Shown here one piece after another: positions 48,955 through 56,876 of a DNA stretch of 64,000 bases. Below the pieces are notes generated by a model. That model did no database searches, had not been told where the DNA came from, and saw only the letters and a program-made list of their open reading frames with translations. The stretch is from Phormidesmis priestleyi Ana (GTDB lineage: Bacteria; Cyanobacteriota; Cyanobacteriia; Phormidesmidales; Phormidesmidaceae), in assembly GCA_001314865.1 (NCBI GenBank), contig LJZR01000007.1:1-64000 (forward strand). The letters are read 5' to 3'. Every line of letters begins with the position of its first letter. The first letter of the stretch is position 1. The position numbers and the translations under genes are program-made.

Positions 48955-51333
48955 ATGCTTCATCGTCACCCTGTAAACCTGCCTCGATACACCTATCCCT
49001 GCTGCCCATGGCAGCTGATAGAAAAGCAGTACTATCCTCGTTTTTTGGGCCAAATGGAGACGCTCTACGCTTTGAGCAATGGCTATATCGGAATGCGAGG
49101 CTGCTTTGAAGAAGGCGATCCGGTGTATCACAGCGGCACCTTTATCAATGGTTTTTATGAGTCTTGGCCTATCGTTTACCCTGAGGAAGCGTATGGATTC
49201 GCTAAAACTGGGCAGACCATGCTGCATATCCCCGATAGCACTTTGATCAAGCTATATGTGGATGATGAATCGTTTCATTTACCCACTGCGACGTTGCTAG
49301 GGTATGAGCGATCGCTCGACATGCAAGCTGGCCTGCTCAATCGTGAGATTATTTGGGAAACACCCGCTGGAAAACAAATTTCGATAAAATCCAAGCGATT
49401 GGTCTCCTTTAAGCATCGTCACTTAGCCGCCATCTCTTATGAAGTCACTGCGCTCAACGCTGACGCGCCGATAGAGATTGTCTCTAAAATTCACTATGAG
49501 CCCAGCGTGGCAGGAAACAGCCAATCAGCCAACTATGACGATCCGCGCCAATCCAAAGAGTTTGCTAGGCGAGTGTTGCTGCCTCGTGTTTGTACGGCTG
49601 AAAATCTCCGAGTAATTTTGGCCCATAGAACCCGCAGCAGCCATCTCACCTTAGCCTCTGGCATCGACCATAGTTTTGAGAGTCAGTGCGCTGTTTCGAC
49701 TAGCAGTGAATGCATCGCAGATAGTGGCGAAGTTGTTTTTGCGGTAGAAGCCAAGGTAGGGTTGCCCATTCGGCTCACCAAGTATATGACCTACCATACT
49801 TCTCCACGGGCTTCGGCGCAGGAGTTATGCATGCGGGCGCAGCGAACGCTGGATCGAGCTATTGATAAAGATTTTCAAGATCTTTTAGTGAGTCAGCGAG
49901 CGTATTTAGACGACTTTTGGGCTCGCAGCGATGTTCAAATTGAAACGGAGCCAGATGTTGCCGGTCAAGCTGAAGCCGTTCAACAGGCCATTCGTTTTAG
50001 CCTGTTTCATGTTCTGCAAGCGACCAGTCGCACAGATGGCCTTGGGCTACCCGCCAAAGGCCTGACCGGCCAAGGTTACGAAGGTCACTACTTTTGGGAT
50101 ACTGAAATTTATGTTCTGCCTTTTTTGATTTATACCAATCCAAGGCTCGCTCAAAATTTGATGAGATTTCGATACAGCCTGCTTGCCAAAGCCCGCGATC
50201 GCGCCAAAGCCGTGAGTCAGGCCGGGGCTTTGTTCCCTTGGCGCACAATCAACGGTGAAGAAGCCTCCGCTTACTATGCCGCTGGCACCGCTCAGTACCA
50301 CATTAATGCCGACATTATGTTTGGTCTTAAAAAGTACGTAGAAATCACGGGCGATCAGGATTTTCTGTATAAGGAAGGCGCCGAAATGCTGGTTGAGACA
50401 GCTCGTTTATGGTACGACCTAGGCTTTTTTTCCGAACGAGAAAACGATCAGTTCTGCATTCATGGTGTCACCGGCCCCGACGAGTACAACGCAGTGGTGA
50501 ACAACAACCTATATACCAATGTGATGGCTCAAGAAAATTTGCAATATGCAGCTGCAACGCTTAGGGAGCTAAAGAGAAAAAGGCCCAAACAGTTTGAGAG
50601 CCTGGTTGAAAAAACTCACCTGGAATTTTCAGAAGTCGCCGATTGGCAACGGGCCGCCGACCAAATGTATATTCCCTTTGACGCAAAGCTAGGTATTCAT
50701 CTTCAGCACGACGGTTTTTTGAACGAACAAGTTTGGGACTTTGAGAATACCCCAGAAGACAAATACCCCTTGCTTTTGCACTTTCATCCCTTGTTTATTT
50801 ATCGCCATCAGGTCATTAAGCAGGCTGATTTGGTGTTGGCGATGTTTTTGCTAGGAGACAAATTTTCTTTAGATCAAAAGCGCCGAAACTTTGACTACTA
50901 TGATGCTCTGACCACGGGCGACTCCTCTTTATCGGTTTGTATCCAGAGCATTATGGCCGCCGAAACGGGCCACCTTGAAGCCGCGACGACCTATGCCTTT
51001 TATGCAACTGTGATGGATTTAGAAGATTTATCACGCAATTCGGCAGATGGTTGTCACATTGCCTCAATGGGCGGTAGTTGGATGGCCATTGTCTATGGGT
51101 TTGGCGGGTTGCGAGACTATAACGGCATTCTTTCTTTTAATCCTAAAATGCCTCAGCAGCTAAAGTGCCTACGATTTTCTCTGAGTGTTCGAGGCCAGCT
51201 TTTAAACGTAGAAATTGAGCATGAGCAAGTCACCTATCGGTTAACGGAAGGAACCCGTTTGGCCATTACACATCAAAACACAGAAATTTCTCTGACGCCT
51301 GACTTGCCTGTTTCTATGGCGCTCTCTTTGTGA
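48955..51333 (+). CDS. GH65 disaccharide phosphorylase
   Basis: 792 residues from the ATG at 48955. The upstream extension of the frame overlaps pgmB and is not protein-like. The N-terminal beta-sandwich (METLYALSNGYIGMRGCFEE) and the (alpha/alpha)6 barrel with the catalytic acid in HGVTGPDEYNAVVNNNLYTN and the phosphate-site HIASMGGSWMAIVYGFGGLR define family GH65: maltose, trehalose, kojibiose and related phosphorylases. They release beta-glucose-1-phosphate, which the neighbouring mutase uses. The exact disaccharide cannot be told; in a cyanobacterium, trehalose or kojibiose are candidates. The stop opens a 17-bp tandem repeat. Confidence 0.93.
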   Translation: MLHRHPVNLPRYTYPCCPWQLIEKQYYPRFLGQMETLYALSNGYIGMRGCFEEGDPVYHSGTFINGFYESWPIVYPEEAYGFAKTGQTMLHIPDSTLIKLYVDDESFHLPTATLLGYERSLDMQAGLLNREIIWETPAGKQISIKSKRLVSFKHRHLAAISYEVTALNADAPIEIVSKIHYEPSVAGNSQSANYDDPRQSKEFARRVLLPRVCTAENLRVILAHRTRSSHLTLASGIDHSFESQCAVSTSSECIADSGEVVFAVEAKVGLPIRLTKYMTYHTSPRASAQELCMRAQRTLDRAIDKDFQDLLVSQRAYLDDFWARSDVQIETEPDVAGQAEAVQQAIRFSLFHVLQATSRTDGLGLPAKGLTGQGYEGHYFWDTEIYVLPFLIYTNPRLAQNLMRFRYSLLAKARDRAKAVSQAGALFPWRTINGEEASAYYAAGTAQYHINADIMFGLKKYVEITGDQDFLYKEGAEMLVETARLWYDLGFFSERENDQFCIHGVTGPDEYNAVVNNNLYTNVMAQENLQYAAATLRELKRKRPKQFESLVEKTHLEFSEVADWQRAADQMYIPFDAKLGIHLQHDGFLNEQVWDFENTPEDKYPLLLHFHPLFIYRHQVIKQADLVLAMFLLGDKFSLDQKRRNFDYYDALTTGDSSLSVCIQSIMAAETGHLEAATTYAFYATVMDLEDLSRNSADGCHIASMGGSWMAIVYGFGGLRDYNGILSFNPKMPQQLKCLRFSLSVRGQLLNVEIEHEQVTYRLTEGTRLAITHQNTEISLTPDLPVSMALSL

Positions 51334-51380
51334 GCCGGGTTATGTAGTGAGTCGGGCTATGTAGTGAGCCGGGTTATGTA
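51331..51380. repeat. Stop-anchored tandem repeat, 17-bp unit
   Basis: Unit TGAGCCGGGTTATGTAG, nearly three copies, starting exactly at the TGA of the GH65 gene and running to the end of the convergent RND gene at 51374. TGA at 51331, 51348 and 51365 falls in three different frames, and each unit also ends in TAG. Confidence 0.9.
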
Positions 51381-54300
51381 CTCGGAGAATGGGTGAGCAA
51401 TTCTGAATTTCTATGTTCTGTTTTAGGGGTGAATTGTAGGTATAGACAAGGGACGATAATGAGCGCGGTGCCAGTGGCTGCTATCAGACCAAAGATAATG
51501 GCCGCACATAGGGGCATCCAGGTTGGGTCGCTGAGGGCTAGCGGAATGAGACCAATGATGGTCGTAACGCTAGTGGTCAAAATGGGCCGGAGCCTGTCTG
51601 CAACGCCGTTTGCGGCTGCTTTTTGGACGGTCATCCCCTCCGCCTGATAGCCGTTCATGGTGTCTACCATGACGATGGCGTCGTTAACCACAACGCCGAC
51701 TAGGGCAATCACGCCGATAAAGGTAGAGAAGGAGAAAGGAATTAAAAAGATAAAGTAGCCGACAAAGGTGCCGATGAGGGCGAGGGGAATGGTGAACAGA
51801 ATAATGAATGGCTGGCGGAAGGAGCTGAGCTGAATGACCAGAACTGAGAAGACTAAAAGGATGGCGATCGCTAATGCCTGACCCGCCGATCCAAAGGTCT
51901 CGGCTTGATCTTCAGTTTCACCGCCGAGGCTGTATTGGTAGCCTGCGGGCCAGCTTTCTTGTAATTCGGTCAGTTTGGGTTCTAGGTCACCGAGGATTTC
52001 GCCGACGGTGCGATCGCTCGTTTTAGAGAGCACCGTCACCGTCCGCTCGCCCCCCCGATGCGTAATCGACAGCGCCGACTCACTCTGCACCGGATCTACC
52101 ACTGCGCCAACCGGAATCACCTCGTTGTCAGCATTGGAGCCAAAGAACCGGATGAGGTTTAGCTCATCGCGCCGAGTAGGGCCACCCACTTCACCATTGC
52201 GAGAAGGCCATGCGGTACTTAACCGAATCTCTAAATCTTCCTCATTTCCGCCGAGATCAAAATCTCCTACATCGACTGCCGTGGTGTAGTATCGCGCCTG
52301 AGTGGTCACCGCCTGTGCGGTCAGGCCATAAAAATCTAACGCTTCACGCCGAGGCACAAGCTGAAGGTCAGGCTGCAAATCGCCGAGATTGTCTCGCACA
52401 TCAGATGAGCCGGGAATTTGTCTGAGCGCCTGCTGAACTTCAGCCGAAATCTGGCGGAGCTGGGTGATATCGTCGCCGCTCAGTTCAATTTGAATGGGAT
52501 CGCCTGCGCCTGTGGCGCTCTGCGCGTTGACCACCAGCGAAGCACCTGGATACTGCTGTAGGGCTGCTTCTAATTCATCTCGCAGGTCGTCCAAATACTC
52601 GTAAGAGATCAGCTCACGCTCGTCTTCAGGTTCAAACACCGCCGAAAAGCCGACTAAATAACTGCCTTCAGTGGGCTGTAGTTCTCCCGAACTCACCAAG
52701 TTGCTGCGCTGTCCTGTGTATTTAATCACGCTTTCAAAATAGTCTTTTTCGCTGAGCAGTCTGCCGATGTCGTCGGCCACCGCTTGAGAGGTATTCAGCG
52801 TGGTGGTGGGTGCAAGCTCAACGTTAATGCTGAGCTTGCGACTGTCTTGCTCTGGGAAAAAGGTAACCGGCAACTGAGTAAAGGCAAATATAGAACAGAT
52901 AAAGAGTGCGAGTGCGCCGAGTGACCAGGCCCGCGCGATCGCCTTATTGCGAACTGTATACCGCAAGCTCCAGCGAGAAAACCGCTCTGAGGCACGCTCA
53001 CTGAGCCGGTCGATACGAGACTTTTGGTGGTTCTTTTTGATGCCTGCGAGTAGGTAGCGAGAGAGCGGAATATCTACAAAAAGAGCAATCACAAAGCTCA
53101 AAATTAAACAGGTGACCGCCGTAATGGGCAATACCCGAATAAACTTGCCCAGGGTGCCGCTAATAGACATCAGCGGCGTCATCGCCAAAATGGTCGTGAG
53201 CTGACCTGCAAAAGCGGGGCCTGAATAGGTTCGCACCGTCCGCAGCGCTGCCTGATTAAAGCTTAACCCCGAGACAAAAATGCCCTCATGCATACCCTCC
53301 ATCATCAAGATAAACACATCCACCAAAATACCCAATGCCAGCACCATGCCAATGAGCACCATATTGTTGAGCGTTTGGCCCAGAAGCCATAGCACTGCTA
53401 GCGTCCCTAAAAACGTGAGCGGAATTGAGAGGCCCGCAATAAGTGCTTCTCGCCAAGAGAGGGCAATGAACAGAATCACAAACACCGCTGCCATTGCCTG
53501 AAGCGCGTTGACAAATAAGCTGCCTAGCTGCTCCCAAATGATATCGGCATCGTTAGCGGTGACTCGGTAGTCTAACCCGAACGGCCATTCGCTGGATGAC
53601 TGAGCCGCTTCGACTTCTGCTAATACACTGTTGATAACAGCGATAGAGTCTTGTCCGGGTACTTTGGTGACACCCACACTCACCACGGGCTCGTAGGGCG
53701 TACCCTCCCAGCTAATGGCCGCTCGGGTCTCTTCCTGCGCAAGCTCGCGGCGAACGCTGGCGACTTCTTCTAGCCGCACTACGCGATTGTCTATACGTGC
53801 TACTGGCAGCTGTCGGAGATCTTCTAATCGGCGAAACTTACCGTATAGCCTTACTTGTGTACCAATTGCGTCGCTCTCAATTTGGTTGAGCGGTGCGTCT
53901 ACATTGGCTGAACGGATGCTGTTGGCGATCGCTTCTGGGGAGAGTTCTAAAGCAGCTAATCTGCTTGGATTTAGCTGTATTTGTACCACCTCCTCACGGG
54001 CTCCCCCTAAGTTCACTTCGGTGACACCGGGAACATCTTCCAATCGATCTTGCAAGTCTTCTGCGGCCTGACTCAGAACAGTAGGGTCTAGATCTCCAAA
54101 CAGCGCCAGCGTAATAATCGGCGCGTCATTTACGGACACCTGCTCAACCACCGGCTGGTCGGCTTCCGAAGGCAAATCGGGCTCTGCTAGCGCCACCGCA
54201 TCTCGCAAGCGCTGAATTGACTGATCGACATCAGCATTGGAGTTGAACTCAACATTGATTAATGAAAACCCGTCATAGGAAGCGCTTTGAATGGACTTAA

Positions 54301-54583
54301 GCCCTTCTACAGACTGAATTTCAGACTCTAGCTCGTTTGTTACCTGCTGTTCAATGGTGGTAGGATCAGCGCCGCCCCAGGTGGTGGTGACAATGGCCGT
54401 GGCAATATTGATGTCAGGGTTCGATTCTTTAACCAGTGAAAAGTAAGCGAGCAGGCCTCCGACTGTAAGCAGCAGCGCTAATAAAATGCCAAAAATGGGT
54501 TTGAGGAAAAAGAAGCGAGCAAAACGAGAGGCTTTTTCTACGCCTGGATGAGAGGGAACTACAGGGCCAGATGCACTGCTCAT
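51374..54583 (-). CDS. RND efflux pump permease (first system)
   Basis: 1069 residues, AcrB/HAE1-like. One N-terminal helix (FFFLKPIFGILLALLLTVGG) then a large periplasmic loop, helices 2-6, a second periplasmic loop and helices 8-12. The transmembrane proton-relay region GILVDVFILMMEGMHEGIFV has Asp but lacks the classic VVDDAIVVVE wording of helix 4; the second half has VGVVVNDAIVMVDTMNGY. It pumps amphiphilic compounds in exchange for protons with an adaptor and outer-membrane channel. Its adaptor gene lies upstream, 263 bases away, in the same transcript. No TolC gene nearby. Confidence 0.93.
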   Translation of the reverse strand: MSSASGPVVPSHPGVEKASRFARFFFLKPIFGILLALLLTVGGLLAYFSLVKESNPDINIATAIVTTTWGGADPTTIEQQVTNELESEIQSVEGLKSIQSASYDGFSLINVEFNSNADVDQSIQRLRDAVALAEPDLPSEADQPVVEQVSVNDAPIITLALFGDLDPTVLSQAAEDLQDRLEDVPGVTEVNLGGAREEVVQIQLNPSRLAALELSPEAIANSIRSANVDAPLNQIESDAIGTQVRLYGKFRRLEDLRQLPVARIDNRVVRLEEVASVRRELAQEETRAAISWEGTPYEPVVSVGVTKVPGQDSIAVINSVLAEVEAAQSSSEWPFGLDYRVTANDADIIWEQLGSLFVNALQAMAAVFVILFIALSWREALIAGLSIPLTFLGTLAVLWLLGQTLNNMVLIGMVLALGILVDVFILMMEGMHEGIFVSGLSFNQAALRTVRTYSGPAFAGQLTTILAMTPLMSISGTLGKFIRVLPITAVTCLILSFVIALFVDIPLSRYLLAGIKKNHQKSRIDRLSERASERFSRWSLRYTVRNKAIARAWSLGALALFICSIFAFTQLPVTFFPEQDSRKLSINVELAPTTTLNTSQAVADDIGRLLSEKDYFESVIKYTGQRSNLVSSGELQPTEGSYLVGFSAVFEPEDERELISYEYLDDLRDELEAALQQYPGASLVVNAQSATGAGDPIQIELSGDDITQLRQISAEVQQALRQIPGSSDVRDNLGDLQPDLQLVPRREALDFYGLTAQAVTTQARYYTTAVDVGDFDLGGNEEDLEIRLSTAWPSRNGEVGGPTRRDELNLIRFFGSNADNEVIPVGAVVDPVQSESALSITHRGGERTVTVLSKTSDRTVGEILGDLEPKLTELQESWPAGYQYSLGGETEDQAETFGSAGQALAIAILLVFSVLVIQLSSFRQPFIILFTIPLALIGTFVGYFIFLIPFSFSTFIGVIALVGVVVNDAIVMVDTMNGYQAEGMTVQKAAANGVADRLRPILTTSVTTIIGLIPLALSDPTWMPLCAAIIFGLIAATGTALIIVPCLYLQFTPKTEHRNSELLTHSPST

Positions 54584-54745
54584 TCGGTTACCTTCAGTAA
54601 TCTAAATCTTGTTTGAGTTCTTGTTTAAGCTTTGGCAAGGATGTTTTGAGGGGCAGGTGGCCATTGATCTGTTGATCTAAGTAGCTAAGCAAAATAAATT
54701 ACAAAACACTAACAGACGGTTTAACTCACTCGTAATGCCCCCAAA

Positions 54746-54761
54746 CCCCCAAATTTGGGGG
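54746..54761. repeat. Perfect 16-bp palindrome between adaptor and pump genes
   Basis: CCCCCAAATTTGGGGG, followed 16 bases on by AAATTTGGGGGG and AAGGGGGG. Such C-rich/G-rich palindromes could form a strong hairpin in the mRNA between the two genes. With no T-run, it is more likely an mRNA-stability or attenuation element, or a remnant of a dispersed repeat. Confidence 0.6.
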
Positions 54762-54846
54762 CTCTGAGTCCGGTTCAAATTTGGGGGGTAAGGGGGGCGT
54801 CGGGATTTAGGTAATTAATTATGCACATCTACTTATTGCGCATGAT

Positions 54847-56457
54847 CTATTGCGCAGCAATCCCCTGCGGGCGAGCAATTTGAACCTGTGCGCCATCTAC
54901 CAGGCGATTTTGTCCGGCAGTGACGACCTGTTCGCCCGGTGCAACATCGCCGATAATTTCCACGCTGGAGAGTCCTTCAATGCCTATATCCACCGATCGC
55001 TGTTCAACCTCGTTGGTCTGAGGGTTTACAACAAACACAGAGGGCTGCTGGTTGCGATAGACCACTGCGCCGAGTGGCACAACGGTCGCATTTTCGTTTT
55101 CTGCAACTGCCACCCATAGGGTCACGTTTTGGCCATGTCTGAGTTGGTTCTCGCCTTCAGTGACTCTGGCGGTGACTTCAATGGCCCGACCGCCCGGATC
55201 TACCGCTGGATTGACCGCAAATACTTCGCCACGAGCATCGGCTCTGGCGAGGAGGCTGCTATTGCTCTCGTCGGCTAAGCTGGCTGACCCAACCATTTGG
55301 TCGGCGGCAATGAGCGCTGTTTGTTCGACTTCCACCTGTTCGCCTCGATAGGCGGCAAAGTCGGCGGTGACTTCATATTCACTGGGGTCTACCACGACAA
55401 TGGGAATGCGATCTAAAATTGCGCCGTAGTCCTGACTGAGCTGAGATGAAACGGCCTGGGGCGAGTAGTATTCGTTTTCACGCAGGTTCATATAAGCGAC
55501 GATGCCATCAAAAGGGGCATACAGCCGCGTGTCTTCAAGCGCCACCTCTGCTTGGGTGAGTCTGGCTTGGGCGGTTTCTACCTGAGAGGCGATCGCCTGT
55601 CGCTGACCTTGGGCCGCCTGTACGCCTGCTTGGGCGGTTTCTACCTGCACGCGGGCAGCGGCGACTTGCGACTGGGCAGCGGCCACCTGAGCGCTAGCGT
55701 CTTGGACACTGTTGCGACGAGCATCGAGTTCGGTGGCTGCGATCGCACCTTGGCCAAACAGGGTTTGATACCGATTCAAATTTGTTTGGGCGAGGGTCTG
55801 TGCGGACTGGGCCTGATTGAGCTGCGCGATCGCCTGATCGACTTGGGCTTGGGCTTGCGCGACCTGGGTTTGAGCGCTAGCAACATCGGCACTAGCGGCA
55901 GCGGTTCGCTGCCGAGCTTCGGCGATCGCTGATCTTGCCTGGTTAATATCTGCCTGCAATGTGCGGTCATCAACTTGAGCGAGCAGTTCGCCTGCCCTAA
56001 CCCTGTCTCCGGCTCTAAGGGTGCGACCATCGCGGTCGGCAATGTAGGTGACATCGCCAGCCGCATCGAACGCCAAATGCTTGAAGCGAACGGCCTGTAC
56101 TAGCCCTTCGCTGGAGCTCCAATCGCGGATGGGCGATCGCGTAACTTCAGCCGTTCGCACGGATATCGGTGCGGCGGCTTCTGCGGCTGGCTGCTCAGCG
56201 CCCTCATTACCAATTCGCACATAGGCAAAGCTCCCTATCGCCAGCGCTACAGCCACTATGGGCACTGCCCACCAGGCTTTTTGCCAGCGACTTTTGGACG
56301 AATGCTGACGCTCTTGGCTGGCTTCTTCTGAATTCTCTAGGCCTTCCGGCGTAGGCTCCTTCTTGGGTGAACGAGGTTGGAGATCTTCTTCAGGGATGCG
56401 TAGTTGAGGACGCTCATCTAGCGCTGGATTGTGGGAAGCGATCGTATTAGGAGACAT
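54847..56457 (-). CDS. RND efflux periplasmic adaptor (first system)
   Basis: 536 residues of the HlyD/AcrA type. A cytoplasmic start and one membrane helix (WWAVPIVAVALAIGSFAYVR, about 65-85) are followed by the barrel/lipoyl part (GDRVRAGELLAQVDDRTLQA), a long coiled-coil hairpin rich in Gln/Ala (about 165-310), and LYAPFDGIVAYMNLRENEYY closing the lipoyl domain. The beta-barrel and membrane-proximal domains follow. It links the inner-membrane pump to an outer-membrane channel. First gene of the operon, with two ATGACC-N4-AGTCACAT sites upstream of it. Confidence 0.93.
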   Translation of the reverse strand: MSPNTIASHNPALDERPQLRIPEEDLQPRSPKKEPTPEGLENSEEASQERQHSSKSRWQKAWWAVPIVAVALAIGSFAYVRIGNEGAEQPAAEAAAPISVRTAEVTRSPIRDWSSSEGLVQAVRFKHLAFDAAGDVTYIADRDGRTLRAGDRVRAGELLAQVDDRTLQADINQARSAIAEARQRTAAASADVASAQTQVAQAQAQVDQAIAQLNQAQSAQTLAQTNLNRYQTLFGQGAIAATELDARRNSVQDASAQVAAAQSQVAAARVQVETAQAGVQAAQGQRQAIASQVETAQARLTQAEVALEDTRLYAPFDGIVAYMNLRENEYYSPQAVSSQLSQDYGAILDRIPIVVVDPSEYEVTADFAAYRGEQVEVEQTALIAADQMVGSASLADESNSSLLARADARGEVFAVNPAVDPGGRAIEVTARVTEGENQLRHGQNVTLWVAVAENENATVVPLGAVVYRNQQPSVFVVNPQTNEVEQRSVDIGIEGLSSVEIIGDVAPGEQVVTAGQNRLVDGAQVQIARPQGIAAQ

Positions 56458-56765
56458 AGAGACTAATCGAAACTATAGGCAGAAGCAAACTAGCGAAACA
56501 GTCATGACTTGCTTGATTTGGCGAATCAAATATGATTTTCACATATGATTTTTGCAAATGACCTGTCAGTCACATGACCGTCAAGTCACATTATAAATCA
56601 AAAAAAAAGAGCCGATATCCTCTAAAGATGGATTTATCTGCTCCTTCAGAAGTTAGGAATTAGATCTATCACAACTGGCTTGACGAGATCATCCCTATTG
56701 CGCGATTATATGAGTCCGGTTGACATGTGTTTTTCACATCATGTGTTTTTCACATAGAGTACTGC
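56458..56765. promoter_or_regulatory. Control region ahead of the first RND operon
   Basis: About 300 bases without a gene. Besides the two listed operator copies, it holds ATATGATTTTCACATATGATTTTT (near 56530-56553; a direct repeat of ATATGATTTT) and two copies of CATGTGTTTTTCACAT near 56724-56757, just before tRNA-Ala. The pileup of CACAT/ATGTG words makes a multi-site regulatory region likely. Confidence 0.55.
56558..56591. promoter_or_regulatory. Two tandem putative TetR operator sites
   Basis: ATGACC-TGTC-AGTCACAT (56558-56575) and ATGACC-GTCA-AGTCACAT (56574-56591), overlapping by two bases. Both match the copy in the tetR leader in 14 of 14 fixed positions. Each contains an inverted TGAC-N6-GTCA core. 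They lie about 100-135 bases ahead of the adaptor start codon. Confidence 0.65.
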
Positions 56766-56838
56766 GGGGCTATAGCGCAGCTGGTAGCGCACCTCAATGG
56801 CATTGAGGGGGTCAGGAGTTCGAATCTCCTTAGCTCCA
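56766..56838 (+). tRNA. tRNA-Ala (anticodon GGC)
   Basis: Acceptor arms GGGGCTA / TAGCTCC (with one G-T pair), discriminator A, D-arm AGCGCAGCTGGTAGCGC, anticodon arm CCTCA-ATGGCAT-TGAGG with anticodon GGC, T-arm GGAGTTCGAATCTCC. It reads GCC/GCU alanine codons. CCA is not encoded. It sits between the two RND operons on the opposite strand. Confidence 0.97.
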
Positions 56839-56876
56839 TAATAAAAGTTAAAAAATCACAAGTAAAAGTTAAAAAA

